A stretch of DNA of 21,530 nucleotides. Source: Candidatus Undinarchaeales archaeon. Its GTDB lineage: Archaea; SpSt-1190; JASMDC01. Under the pieces are notes generated by a model. That model saw nothing but the letters and a program-made list of their open reading frames with translations. It made no database searches and was not told the origin of the DNA. The stretch covers positions 1 through 21,530 of the forward strand of contig JASMDC010000052.1 in NCBI GenBank assembly GCA_030753015.1, read 5' to 3'. Below, piece by piece: positions 7,261 through 14,996 of this stretch. Positions within the stretch are counted from its first letter, which is position 1. The number at the start of each line of letters is the position of its first letter. The position numbers and the translations under genes were made by a program.

Positions 7261-7344
7261 CGCCGGGAACGGGATTTGAACCCGTGTGGGGTCTCCCCCA
7301 CAAGCTTAGCAGGCTTGCGCCATACCAGACTTGGCTATCCCGGC
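7261..7344 (-). tRNA. tRNA-Ser(GCU)
   Basis: Reads on the minus strand as an 84-base class II tRNA. The acceptor stem GCCGGGA/TCCCGGC is perfect, with discriminator G. The anticodon arm is CAAGC-CTGCTAA-GCTTG, so the anticodon is GCT (reads AGC/AGU serine codons). The long variable arm GTGGGG-GAGA-CCCCAC is diagnostic of Ser. The T-arm is ACGGG-TTCAAAT-CCCGT. No CCA is encoded and no intron is seen. A TTTTAAA promoter box lies at 7378-7384. Its 3' end is duplicated at 5607-5626. Confidence 0.97.
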
Positions 7345-7377
7345 ATAAGAGGGACTGACCGCCAATCCCTCTCGCTC

Positions 7378-7384
7378 TTTAAAA
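7378..7384 (-). promoter_or_regulatory. TATA box of tRNA-Ser
   Basis: TTTTAAA on the minus strand, about 37 bases before the mature 5' end. This leaves a short 5' leader for RNase P to remove. Confidence 0.5.
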
Positions 7385-7443
7385 CCTTTTCTCTGGCTCT
7401 CGAGGTCCGCCAGGGATCGCTCTTTCTACAGTCGAAAGATGTC

Positions 7444-8295
7444 TTAATGCACCTTCATGGACCACTTGTCCCCGATGAGCGCTTTGCGTTCGGTGAACTC
7501 TGCAACCATGTCGTTGACCTCCTGCCTGGAAAGCGATGAGCCATCCTCGTTCTGTCTGGTCAGGTGGAGCTCTTCCTTGGAGAACTGACCGGGCTGATCG
7601 AAGTACGAGAGCAGGACGGACGTCTGTGGAGCATTTTCATTGTCAACGCTAGACATCAGGACCGAGTCCATCTCCGTCCTCCGTCCCTTGAGCTCCCGGA
7701 CCGTCGCCTCATAGAGGATCCCTATCTGGTCTGCCGTGACGTTCGAATCAAGAGTGTACGTACCGTCGGAGATGTCCGCCATATCGAAGTCGATCCCTGC
7801 TTCCTCGAATGACTTGGCCATCACGTCCTTCATTATACTGAAAGCGCGCTGGTCCTCTGCCTTGATACCGACCTTTGGTGCATTTGAATAGAACCAGTCC
7901 TTCACCCGTGACATGGTACCGGTCTTCTCTCCGAACACACGCAGGGTGAGCGAGTCGCCCTTCCGCTCGATCTTATAGAGGCTGCTCGCGTAGTCGTCGC
8001 CGTGCACCTCCATCTTGAGCGAGAAGTTCCCATCGGACCCGTACAACTCCATAAGCTGATCGGTGTCCTTGGCCTCCCCTACACGACCATTGATTCCTAG
8101 CCTGTGCATCGAAGGGTCCGCTGTAGCACCATCGAGGTACGACAGGTTCGCCCATGCAGAGATCCCTCCGCTCAATGAATACCCGCTCTGCTCGAAACTG
8201 ACCGTATGATGACCGAGCTTCTCTGCGGGCAAGGTGCTCTCCAAATAGGCAGCAGCCCCGCCGATCTGCTCGTATAATCCTCCTTCAATGACCAT
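7444..8295 (-). CDS. Hypothetical protein, 283 residues
   Basis: I do not recognise this family. The predicted protein is soluble, with no signal peptide or membrane segment. It opens with a small-residue-rich stretch (GGLYEQIGGAAAYLES), followed by alternating beta-like segments (YSLSGGISAWANLSYL, FSLKMEVHGDDYASSLYKIE, SLTLRVFGEKTG). A more helical, acidic middle and C-terminal half contains no obvious catalytic motif. The start at 8295 is chosen because AGGTGAT (8302-8308) lies 6 bases upstream; the longer frame starting at 8346 would add 17 residues with no ribosome site. TATA-like sequences at about 8338-8359 could drive it. It sits alone, downstream of the deoxynucleoside kinase on the same strand. 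The stop falls just 99 bases from the tRNA-Ser 5' end. Confidence 0.75.
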   Translation of the reverse strand: MVIEGGLYEQIGGAAAYLESTLPAEKLGHHTVSFEQSGYSLSGGISAWANLSYLDGATADPSMHRLGINGRVGEAKDTDQLMELYGSDGNFSLKMEVHGDDYASSLYKIERKGDSLTLRVFGEKTGTMSRVKDWFYSNAPKVGIKAEDQRAFSIMKDVMAKSFEEAGIDFDMADISDGTYTLDSNVTADQIGILYEATVRELKGRRTEMDSVLMSSVDNENAPQTSVLLSYFDQPGQFSKEELHLTRQNEDGSSLSRQEVNDMVAEFTERKALIGDKWSMKVH

Positions 8296-8301
8296 ATCGT
8301 T

Positions 8302-8308
8302 ATCACCT
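8302..8308 (-). promoter_or_regulatory. Shine-Dalgarno site deciding the start at 8295
   Basis: AGGTGAT on the minus strand, 6 bases before the ATG, a near-full complement of the 16S 3' end. An imperfect hairpin (arms near 8309-8337) lies directly upstream in the leader. Confidence 0.6.
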
Positions 8309-8395
8309 AACAGTGGTGACGGCCACCACCTGCTGTTAATAAACATTCCCTTTTATTTCGCACTCCGCTTCAGAACGACTCCCGGATGTTGTGGA

Positions 8396-9118
8396 CTAGT
8401 CGTCCTTTTCCCCTGAGAATTCCTGTTCTCTAAGGAAGTCGAACACCTGTTCGATCATCCGGTCCTTGGCCCCCGGGTCCGCCACTACATCGGGGTTGCC
8501 ATCTACCACGAGGACGGGGATACGCCCTTGGGCGGTGGACGCCTCGCCCCCGGCGAACAGGACTTCGTACCTGCGGTTGAGGGCTTGGAGGTACTCGAGC
8601 TCGATGTCCACCTCCTCGCTGCGCGCCCGCTTCTTGATGCGCTCAAGTGCGATCTCGGCATCGACAGCCAGATACACGAATGCACCTACAGGCTTGATCT
8701 TCGTGTTGATATGGTCGTACCAACGAGTGTACCAGTACCACTCCAGGGCCGACATCTTCCCCGAGTCGAAGTAGAGGCGTGCGAAACATTCCCGGTCCGA
8801 GAGGAGGGACCGCTCCATCACAAGATGACGGCCGCGGGAGAGCCTGCTCTCCTCCTCTATGGCCTGGGCGCGGGTGAGCACCGAGTTCACCTGGAACGTA
8901 TAGCTCCATCGGTGGAAATCCGTGTAGAGGTTACCCAGCAGGGACCTCGAATCGATCTGACGCTGCCATTGGAGCACGGGTTCTGTGACGAAGTAGAAGT
9001 CCAGGGTACGTCTGAGCTCATTGATGAGCGTTGTCTTTCCAGCACCGATGAGGCCCTCAAGACAGAGGAGCTTCTGATCCTCGTGCTCCTCGCCCAGGGC
9101 GCGTGTCACCCTCCCCAT
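8396..9118 (-). CDS. Deoxynucleoside kinase family protein
   Basis: 240 residues with the full motif set of the dNK family (deoxyadenosine/deoxyguanosine/deoxycytidine kinases), which phosphorylates deoxynucleosides to dNMPs in the salvage pathway. P-loop GLIGAGKTT is at 22-30; EPVLQW (46-51) and YTFQ (73-76) are substrate-site motifs; ERS (102-104) is the base-catalysis motif; and KKRARSEE (162-169) is the LID arginine region, followed by the family-typical IELEYLQALNRRYEVLF. Specificity cannot be read from the sequence. This family is typical of eukaryotes, their viruses and some bacteria; archaeal members seem uncommon, so lateral origin is possible. A TTTAAA box 29 bases before the ATG supports this start and an almost leaderless mRNA. 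It lies downstream of ftsZ but behind its own promoter and the ftsZ terminator. Confidence 0.9.
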   Translation of the reverse strand: MGRVTRALGEEHEDQKLLCLEGLIGAGKTTLINELRRTLDFYFVTEPVLQWQRQIDSRSLLGNLYTDFHRWSYTFQVNSVLTRAQAIEEESRLSRGRHLVMERSLLSDRECFARLYFDSGKMSALEWYWYTRWYDHINTKIKPVGAFVYLAVDAEIALERIKKRARSEEVDIELEYLQALNRRYEVLFAGGEASTAQGRIPVLVVDGNPDVVADPGAKDRMIEQVFDFLREQEFSGEKDD

Positions 9119-9143
9119 TACGAGTTGGGATGACTATGTCAGG

Positions 9144-9149
9144 TTTAAA
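9144..9149 (-). promoter_or_regulatory. TATA box of the deoxynucleoside kinase gene
   Basis: TTTAAA on the minus strand, centred about 29 bases before the ATG at 9118, predicting a leader of only a few bases. Confidence 0.5.
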
Positions 9150-9219
9150 TGGCTATTGCCGGGCTGGCCGCGAACGATACCGATAGCTATGCATCATGCG
9201 ATAGAATATGAAGAAAGGG

Positions 9220-9247
9220 AGGGCCCCCAAGGGGGAACGGGGGCCCT
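9220..9247 (-). terminator. Terminator-like hairpin after ftsZ
   Basis: AGGGCCCCC (9220-9228) pairs perfectly with GGGGGCCCT (9239-9247) around a 10-base loop. On the minus strand it is followed by a pyrimidine-rich CCCTTTCTTC stretch. It lies about 100 bases past the ftsZ stop and before the kinase promoter. Confidence 0.6.
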
Positions 9248-9343
9248 GTGTTTTAAGGCTGCAAGAGGGAGGGGATCTGGAGAGTCGGGGGGGGTGACTC
9301 GACCATGGGTGGGGGGAATCCCCGATCCCATCCCTCCTGCTAC

Positions 9344-10417
9344 CTATCGGATGATCTCGATACCGAGCTCGGCCCTGACCTTCTCGGCTTCGTTCGCCTT
9401 CGCCTGCTGCTCATCGATGCGACCCAGGATGAAGGGTGAGTTGACACCGGTGATGATGGTCATCACGCGGACCCGTCCCTCCATGTGGCCGTCGACTCGA
9501 GCGCCCCAGATGACATTCGCGTTGTCATCGAGCTTGGCGGTGACGAGGTCGCCGATCTTGTTGGCCTCGTCAAGGGTCATGTCGGGCCCGCCCACGATGT
9601 GGATGAGGGCTCCAGTGGCACCAGCGTAGTCCACGTCCAGGAGGGGCGTGTTGAGTGCTTTCTTGACGGCCTCTTCGGCCTTGTGCTCGGAGGTTGACTC
9701 GCCGACACCGATCATGGCAACGCCGCCATCCTTCATGATGGCCTTGACGTCGGCGTAGTCGAGGTTGACAAGGGAGTTGACCGCGATGGTCTCCACGATA
9801 CCCTTGATCATTGTGGCGATGAGCTCATCGGCAACTGAGAAAGCGGCACCAATGGGTAGGTTACCGGCGATCTCTACGAGTCGGTTGTTGTCAATGACAA
9901 TGACCGTATCGGAGTTCTTCCGCAGCTCCATGAGGCCCGTCTCAGCCTTGAATATGCGTGCCTTCTCCAGCTTGAACGGCATCGTGACGACACCGATGAC
10001 GATCGCGCCGGCGTTGCGGGCAATCTCGGCAACAACGGATGCGGAGCCTGTCCCGGTCCCGCCACCCATACCAGCAGTGATGAACACGAGGTCCGCTTCG
10101 CGGAGCCACTCCTTTATCTCCTGCTTTGATTCTTCTGCGGCTGCTTTGCCTACCTGCGGGTAGCCGCCAGCACCCAGGCCCTTTGTGAGCTCTGCACCGA
10201 TGAGGAGCTTCTTGTCGGCCTCACGACAGTCAAGATGCTGCTTGTCGGTGTTGATCGAAATGATCTCGGCCCCACTGATGCCCATAGAATATAGGCGGTC
10301 AGCAGTGTTGTTCCCGGCCCCACCGCAACCCACGATAAATATCCTGGGCTGTCCGGCCTGAACCTGTTCGTCCTCTTCTCTGATGTTCTGTAAGGCGTTT
10401 TGTATGATCGACTCCAT
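9344..10417 (-). CDS. ftsZ: Cell division protein FtsZ
   Basis: Tubulin-family GTPase that polymerises into the cytokinetic ring. In 357 residues: the N-terminal nucleotide-binding loop [10 protein letters not shown] (29-38), the tubulin signature GGGTGTG (118-124), the synergy loop [11 protein letters not shown] (218-228) with its catalytic aspartates, and the C-terminal domain ([15 protein letters not shown]). The C-terminus ends in LGIEIIR, like archaeal FtsZ1/FtsZ2 proteins, with a short helical linker after about residue 330. The ATG at 10417 follows an AGGGG-type ribosome site (about 10 bases upstream). A TATA-like sequence lies near 10450, and a second, better T-rich box near 10612-10622 would give a leader of about 170 bases. 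A gene-free region lies upstream. Whether it is FtsZ1 or FtsZ2 needs a tree. Confidence 0.97.
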   Translation of the reverse strand: MESIIQNALQNIREEDEQVQAGQPRIFIVGCGGAGNNTADRLYSMGISGAEIISINTDKQHLDCREADKKLLIGAELTKGLGAGGYPQVGKAAAEESKQEIKEWLREADLVFITAGMGGGTGTGSASVVAEIARNAGAIVIGVVTMPFKLEKARIFKAETGLMELRKNSDTVIVIDNNRLVEIAGNLPIGAAFSVADELIATMIKGIVETIAVNSLVNLDYADVKAIMKDGGVAMIGVGESTSEHKAEEAVKKALNTPLLDVDYAGATGALIHIVGGPDMTLDEANKIGDLVTAKLDDNANVIWGARVDGHMEGRVRVMTIITGVNSPFILGRIDEQQAKANEAEKVRAELGIEIIR

Positions 10418-11470
10418 TTATCCCAACCCCTTCTTGTTCATTACTTGTTCAATTATGTCCGCTTTCGCCGTATGGGTCGATCTAGTTTGGACTCACGACC
10501 CGCACGGCCACCGTCGTGCGCTGCCCAGGGAGTGGACTTTGATCCTTTGGGCGTAGCAAGGAAGTGGGGTACACAACCCTTGCAACGGGTGATTTTTTCT
10601 ATGTCGACTAATCACTTAAAAAGATTTCGTTGGATGTCGTAATTATCAAGATTTCTTACCGATATTATCAGGATTGTACCTGAGAAAACTATGTTATTTA
10701 GTCCATGTGCGGTCAGAAACAACACCAACAAGCGTCATTATTCCACTAATATATGTTAGTATTGGCTATTATCCGTTTATACGTCTTTATTAGCAATTTT
10801 TACTATATATTTATTCCATTACTTATTATATGCCTTTTATTCTTTGTATTATTGATTTATCCCTAGTTATATTACTTATTGTAGGCGATTTACCAGTAAT
10901 ACTATTGGTACGCCATTAAAATTAAGTATTGTTTACTACTCTTTAATTATTCTCCATAATAGCTCTATATTCTATATTTTCTGGCGTCTCTAAGTATAAA
11001 CCTGTAATATTTTTTCATATGTATTATTATGATGATTCTTCATGTTATTTCATGTTTTATTAGTTTTTTGACGCTGATACATCACCCCCACAAATATTAT
11101 TCACTAAAATATTTATTGTAGGTATTATTACTGATATTTTCCAGATATACACGATAAGGCCACGCCATATTACATAATATCGATTATTATTAGCTAATTC
11201 TTTACATCACCTAAATTTATCACCCCGGGGTTGACTTAATAGAGTATTAGGCCTCCATTTAGAATTTATACGCCATTACACCCTCTATAGACCATAATTA
11301 CACCCCGTGAAAGACGCACAATTATAATACATGAGAACATTACACCACCAAGCACTAAGGATCCGCCCGACAGGAGCACTTATAGAGAATTGAAGCCAAT
11401 AACGGAAGAAACGCTGTAAGTGAAGCTAAACGTTAAATCCTGTCGATCCGTATTCACGGGGAGTACGTCA

Positions 11471-11534
11471 ATTGCCGAAAATTATTCGTATCGATAAACA
11501 TCGTCGATTGCCGATGAATTCGTCATTGGTCGAT
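11471..11534 (+). repeat. Two imperfect direct repeats beginning ATTGCCGA
   Basis: Units at 11471-11495 and 11507-11534 share ATTGCCGA, an AATT core, TTCGT and a final TCGAT, with small gaps. The period is 36 bases. They lie upstream of the tRNA-Pro promoter. Function unknown; chance similarity is possible. Confidence 0.35.
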
Positions 11535-11543
11535 ATCGCTTCC

Positions 11544-11553
11544 TTTTTAAAAC
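11544..11553 (+). promoter_or_regulatory. TATA box of tRNA-Pro
   Basis: TTTTTAAAAC centred near 11548, about 44 bases before the mature tRNA 5' end. This leaves a 5' leader of roughly 18 bases. Confidence 0.5.
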
Positions 11554-11574
11554 TTGCAGAAACTCCACGTGAAC

Positions 11575-11595
11575 GTTCCATTGGAAATTGAGGGG
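11575..11595 (+). other. Origin-recognition-box-like motif
   Basis: TTCCATTGGAAA followed four bases later by GGGG, resembling the archaeal ORB/mini-ORB pattern (TTCCA-N-TGGAAA, then a G-run) bound by Orc1/Cdc6. The G-run overlaps the first bases of tRNA-Pro. Only one clear copy is visible and no cdc6 gene is in the window, so this is suggestive only. Confidence 0.25.
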
Positions 11596-11666
11596 CCGTA
11601 GGGTAGCTTGGTCCATCCTTCCGGGTTCGGGATCCGGCGACATGAGTTCAAATCTCGTCGGCCCCA
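11592..11666 (+). tRNA. tRNA-Pro(CGG)
   Basis: A 75-base cloverleaf. Acceptor GGGGCCG/CGGCCCC is perfect, with discriminator A. The D-arm is GGGT/ATCC. The anticodon arm is CCGGG-TTCGGGA-TCCGG, giving anticodon CGG followed by the G37 typical of proline tRNAs. The T-arm is ATGAG-TTCAAAT-CTCGT. Two bases lie between the D and anticodon stems, as I recall for some archaeal tRNA-Pro genes. No CCA is encoded and there is no intron. Confidence 0.93.
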
Positions 11667-11669
11667 CTG

Positions 11670-11692
11670 CGGGAGGGGGTATTCCCCTCCCG
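11670..11692 (+). terminator. Hairpin directly after tRNA-Pro
   Basis: CGGGAGGGG (11670-11678) pairs perfectly with CCCCTCCCG (11684-11692) around a 5-base loop, starting four bases past the tRNA. It could terminate the tRNA transcript, or the converging winged-helix gene. No T-run follows. Confidence 0.45.
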
Positions 11693-11799
11693 ATAATCCC
11701 CCCCAACGACTGTCTAAGTTCTCGAATCAAACCCCCAGACATACCCCTGTCTCTTGGAAGGAGGCGCAAGGCACACTCATCCTTGGACCCGATCGCGAC

Positions 11800-12156
11800 C
11801 TAATCATCCCTTAGGAGCGTAGTGGACGACACAGTGCGGCGGCGCTGATCGAAGGGGGCCTCCTTCCAGCCGTTCTTGGTGACGAGCCCCCGGGTTTCAA
11901 GGCCACGGCACACCTTACGTACACGACTGACCTTCATCCCGACTTTGCGTGACAGCTCCACATAGGTCATCGGTCTCTTGCTCTGAAGGACGATGGCCGC
12001 CACTTTTGCCTCGATCTCGCATAGGTTCGAGTCCGGACGAGCGGTTCCAGTACCCTCGTATATCTCGTCCCCCAGTTCCTCGTTGAGGGATTCCCCCCAT
12101 TCCTCCACAGGCCCTTCGGCCGTGAAGAACAATAGTTCTCGCAATTTACTGAACAT
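11800..12156 (-). CDS. Small winged-helix DNA-binding protein
   Basis: 118 residues from the ATG at 12156. The N-terminal part (MFSKLRELLFF, then an acidic stretch EEWGESLNEELGDEIYE) is unfamiliar. Residues about 48-95 resemble a winged helix: AKVAAIVLQSKRPMTYVELSRKVGMKVSRVRKVCRGLETRGLV-type sequence with a TYVELSRKVG helix, a VSRVRKVCRGL recognition helix and a wing (VTKNGWK). The tail is basic and Ser/Thr-rich. A regulator role is inferred. A GTG at 12216 in frame would add 20 basic residues; the ATG start is preferred because FSKLREL begins a clean helix, but the TATA-like box at 12261-12270 leaves either possible. It follows clpB on the same strand with its own promoter, and converges on tRNA-Pro. 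Confidence 0.75.
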   Translation of the reverse strand: MFSKLRELLFFTAEGPVEEWGESLNEELGDEIYEGTGTARPDSNLCEIEAKVAAIVLQSKRPMTYVELSRKVGMKVSRVRKVCRGLETRGLVTKNGWKEAPFDQRRRTVSSTTLLRDD

Positions 12157-12260
12157 TCTCTCGTACCCTCTTCTCGCTTGGCCGGCGTTCCGGGACCGAC
12201 CGTTCTGAACACCCACTCGAAAGAGGTGTTCCGTACCCCAGTGACTTGTGTAGATTCCGA

Positions 12261-12270
12261 ACTTAATAAA
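12261..12270 (-). promoter_or_regulatory. TATA-like box before the winged-helix gene
   Basis: TTTATTAAGT on the minus strand in an AT-rich patch between clpB and the winged-helix gene. It predicts transcription start near 12240, giving a leader of about 25 or 85 bases depending on the start codon used. Confidence 0.4.
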
Positions 12271-12343
12271 TGTTATTAATTTTGTGTAACCCCTCGGAAG
12301 TGGAGCGTCCCTTTCCGCGATTCGTAGACCGCGCAGTCAAACG

Positions 12344-14974
12344 CTACGAAACGTTCGGTTCTACGTCGGAGGATATATGACGGACAGTGAGCGCCCCCCC
12401 GTCCACATCCACGACCACACGCGAGCCGTCAGGGACAGCTTCTGCGAGGATGACCCGCGCGATGAGCGTCTCGACCTCCCGCTGGAGATACCGCTTGAGC
12501 GGGCGTGCTCCGAATACGGCATCATAGCCAGCATCTGCGACAAAGTCGCGGGCAGCGTCGGTCACCTCAAGGACCAGTCGCCTCTCGGCCAATCGGTCCG
12601 AGAGATCCTCGACCTGAAGGTCCACGATGCGCCGGATCTCGTCCCGTGTCAGTGATTTGAAGAGCACCGTCTCATCCACGCGGTTCAGGAACTCGGGGGG
12701 GAAGTGACTTCTGAGCATGCCCATCACGTTCGTACGGACCTCATCAGGGATCACACCCTCCGCAGTAATGCCCTCTAGGAGATACTGGGAGCCGATGTTG
12801 GAGGTCATGATGATTATTGTGTTCTTGAAGTCCACCGTTCGCCCATGCGAGTCTGTGAGCCTGCCATCGTCAAGGATCTGGAGGAGAACGTTGAAGACGT
12901 CACGATGGGCCTTTTCGACCTCGTCGAATAGAATGACTGCGTACGGCTTGCGTCGTACTGCTTCTGTGAGCTGGCCACCCTCATCATATCCGATGTAGCC
13001 CGGAGGTGCACCGATGAGGCGGGAGACCGCATGACGCTCCATGTATTCGCTCATGTCGATACGGACCATGTTGTCTTCCGAGTCGAACAGTGATTCGGCC
13101 AAGCGTCGGCTCAGTTCGGTCTTACCCACCCCCGTCGGCCCCAGGAAGATGAAGGAGCCGATGGGTCGACGCGGATCCTTGATACCCGACCGGGCACGGA
13201 TGACGGCGTCCGCCACGCGCTGGACGGCCTCGTCCTGGCCGATGACGCGCTGGTGGAGCACCTCGTCGAGCTTCAGCAGCTTCTCCCGCTCCCCTTCCAT
13301 GAGCCGCGTCACGGGAACCCCCGTCCACTTCGAGACGATCTGAGCGATCTCCTCCTCGGTGACGACCTCACGCAGGAGCTTGCCACCATTTCCTTGAGCA
13401 AGTCGTTCTTCCTCCTCGATCAGCTGTTCTTGGAGCTTGGGAAGGCTCCCATACTTGAGCTCCGCGGCCTTCTGGAGGTCGTAATCGCGCTCTGCTTGTT
13501 CGATCCCACGCTTCGTTCGCTCGATCTCGGAGCGTAGCGACTGGCTGACATGGATGGCATCCTTCTCGGACTCCAGCTGAGTGCGCATCGTCGCCTCGCG
13601 GTCCTTAAGATCGGCAAGCTCCTTCCTGAGCGTCTCCAGACGCTCTTTGCTCGCCGCGTCCTTCTCTTTGGCCAGAGCCGTCTCCTCGATCTCCAGTTGG
13701 GTCCTGCGACGCGCCACCTCGTCCAGCTCGGCAGGATCGCTATCGATCTCCGTGCGAATCATGGCACAGGCCTCGTCCACGAGGTCGATGGCCTTGTCAG
13801 GCAGGAACCGATCAGATATGTACCGGTTGGATAGCACTGCCGCCGCAACCAGGGAGTTGTCCAGTATCTTGACACCATGATGCTCCTCGAACCGCCCTTT
13901 AAGTCCCCGGAGGATGGATACAGAGTCCTCAACTGAGGGCTGGTCCACCAAGACCGTCTGGAAACGCCGCTCGAGGGCCTTGTCCTTCTCGACGTACTTG
14001 CGATACTCGTCGAGGGTCGTGGCGCCGATGCAGTGGAGCTCGCCTCGGGCCAGCATGGGCTTGAGCATGTTCCCGGCATCGATGGCACCTTCGGCCTTCC
14101 CGGTGCCTACGATGGTATGGAGTTCGTCGATGAAGAGTAGGATCTGACCCTTGCTCTCCTTGACCTCGTTGAGCACGGCCTTCAGCCGTTCCTCGAACTC
14201 GCCCCGATACTTGGCGCCGGCGATGAGTGCGCCCATGTCGAGCGCGAATACGCTCTTGTCCTTGAGCCCCTCTGGCACGTCGCCGCGCACGATGCGCTGC
14301 GCCAAACCCTCCACGATGGCGGTCTTGCCCGTCCCGGGCTCACCGATGAGGACCGGATTGTTCTTGGTACGGCGTGAGAGAATGAGGATCACCCGACGGA
14401 TCTCGGCGTCGCGACCGATAACGGGATCCAGTCGGTTGAGCCTTGCTTCGGCCACCAGGTCATGCCCATACCGCACCAGGGCCTCATAGGTCCCCTCCGG
14501 GTCCGCCGATGTCACCCGCTGGCACCCTCGTACAGCAGTAAGGGTGTCGAGGAACCGTTCCCGAGTGATGCCGAACCGGTCGAAGAGCTTGCCGACCGGT
14601 GTGCTGGTATCCTCATCAAGGAGAGCCAGTACGAGGTGCTCCACGGAGACGTACTCGTCGTTCATGCTCTTGGCCCTGTCCTGGGCCTTCACAAGGACCT
14701 GGCTCAAGCGAGTAGTGATGTATACCTTACCGGCCTCGCCCCCGGTCCCCGTCACCTTCGGACGATGGTCAAGCTCACCCTCGAGCTCGTTACGGAAGGC
14801 AGGCACGTCCACCTGCATCCGTTCGAACAGACGTGGGATGAGCCCATCATCCTGGGAGAGCAGTGCTAGGAGCAGGTGCTCCCCGTCCACCTCCACGTGA
14901 CCAAGGCGAACTGCGATAGTGTTGGCGGCCTGTAGCGCCTCCTGTGATCGTTGGGTCATTCGGTTAAGGTCCAT
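12344..14974 (-). CDS. clpB: ATP-dependent disaggregase ClpB
   Basis: Hsp100 hexameric unfoldase that extracts polypeptides from aggregates, normally with Hsp70 and a J-protein. The 876 residues are the bacterial ClpB length. In order: N-terminal Clp repeats (starting [17 protein letters not shown]), AAA1 with Walker A GEPGTGKT (about 211-218) and Walker [13 protein letters not shown], a coiled-coil middle domain of about 120 residues rich in Glu/Lys/Arg, which separates ClpB from ClpA/ClpC, then AAA2 with Walker A GPTGVGKT (about 612-619), Walker [16 protein letters not shown] and the C-terminal Clp domain ([15 protein letters not shown]). The start at 14974 is fixed by a GGGTGAT ribosome site; the frame is open 63 codons further upstream, but that overlaps cbpA. 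It lies 22 bases behind cbpA, so the two form an operon. A bacterial origin of this pair is likely. Confidence 0.97.
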   Translation of the reverse strand: MDLNRMTQRSQEALQAANTIAVRLGHVEVDGEHLLLALLSQDDGLIPRLFERMQVDVPAFRNELEGELDHRPKVTGTGGEAGKVYITTRLSQVLVKAQDRAKSMNDEYVSVEHLVLALLDEDTSTPVGKLFDRFGITRERFLDTLTAVRGCQRVTSADPEGTYEALVRYGHDLVAEARLNRLDPVIGRDAEIRRVILILSRRTKNNPVLIGEPGTGKTAIVEGLAQRIVRGDVPEGLKDKSVFALDMGALIAGAKYRGEFEERLKAVLNEVKESKGQILLFIDELHTIVGTGKAEGAIDAGNMLKPMLARGELHCIGATTLDEYRKYVEKDKALERRFQTVLVDQPSVEDSVSILRGLKGRFEEHHGVKILDNSLVAAAVLSNRYISDRFLPDKAIDLVDEACAMIRTEIDSDPAELDEVARRRTQLEIEETALAKEKDAASKERLETLRKELADLKDREATMRTQLESEKDAIHVSQSLRSEIERTKRGIEQAERDYDLQKAAELKYGSLPKLQEQLIEEEERLAQGNGGKLLREVVTEEEIAQIVSKWTGVPVTRLMEGEREKLLKLDEVLHQRVIGQDEAVQRVADAVIRARSGIKDPRRPIGSFIFLGPTGVGKTELSRRLAESLFDSEDNMVRIDMSEYMERHAVSRLIGAPPGYIGYDEGGQLTEAVRRKPYAVILFDEVEKAHRDVFNVLLQILDDGRLTDSHGRTVDFKNTIIIMTSNIGSQYLLEGITAEGVIPDEVRTNVMGMLRSHFPPEFLNRVDETVLFKSLTRDEIRRIVDLQVEDLSDRLAERRLVLEVTDAARDFVADAGYDAVFGARPLKRYLQREVETLIARVILAEAVPDGSRVVVDVDGGALTVRHISSDVEPNVS

Positions 14975-14982
14975 TGTCCCAT

Positions 14983-14989
14983 CACCCTG
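14983..14989 (-). promoter_or_regulatory. Shine-Dalgarno site of clpB
   Basis: GGGTGAT on the minus strand in the 22-base gap between cbpA and clpB, about 8 bases before the ATG at 14974. It decides against the much longer upstream frame and supports translation from a shared mRNA. Confidence 0.6.
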
Positions 14990-14996
14990 TAAGCTA

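Larger units (their letters stand above)
5607..7278. mobile_element. Small tRNA-Ser-integrated island carrying one ATPase gene
   Basis: Bounded by a 20-base direct repeat made of the tRNA-Ser 3' end. Contents: an AT-rich left end with repeated CAAATTGTA (near 5585 and 5682), a DUF4143-type ATPase with its own promoter, and a perfect 12-pair inverted repeat at 7180-7211 near the right end. No integrase or recombinase is present. It may therefore be a relic, a satellite moved in trans, or one side of an element whose rest was deleted. The direct repeat is observed; the integration history is inferred. Confidence 0.6.
10418..11591. other. 1.17 kb gene-free region, mostly very AT-rich
   Basis: I see no gene between ftsZ and tRNA-Pro. 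The first 180 bases are of ordinary composition and contain a small hairpin ending in T6 (about 10573-10599, plus strand). From about 10600 to 11350 composition shifts sharply: by direct count, the 60-base lines starting at 10741, 10801, 11041 and 11161 hold 16, 10, 18 and 15 G+C. Short exact repeats occur: TTATTGTAGG at 10876 and 11113, TACGCCATTA at 10909 and 11269, ATTACACC at 11275, 11297 and 11339. An ORB-like dyad lies at 11575-11595. It could be a replication origin, a centromere-like site or decayed foreign DNA. Confidence 0.7.

Noticed and set aside
10400-10642. 80-codon plus-strand frame upstream of ftsZ
   Set aside because: It begins within ftsZ on the opposite strand, has no ribosome site, and its Arg/Ser/Pro-rich composition looks like a chance frame.
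10600-11350. CRISPR array or tandem-repeat locus in the AT-rich island
   Set aside because: Repeated words are only 8-10 bases, irregularly spaced and not separated by uniform spacers; no cas genes are nearby.
11482-11814. Short frames overlapping tRNA-Pro on both strands
   Set aside because: They read through the tRNA gene and its hairpin; no ribosome site or family signature.
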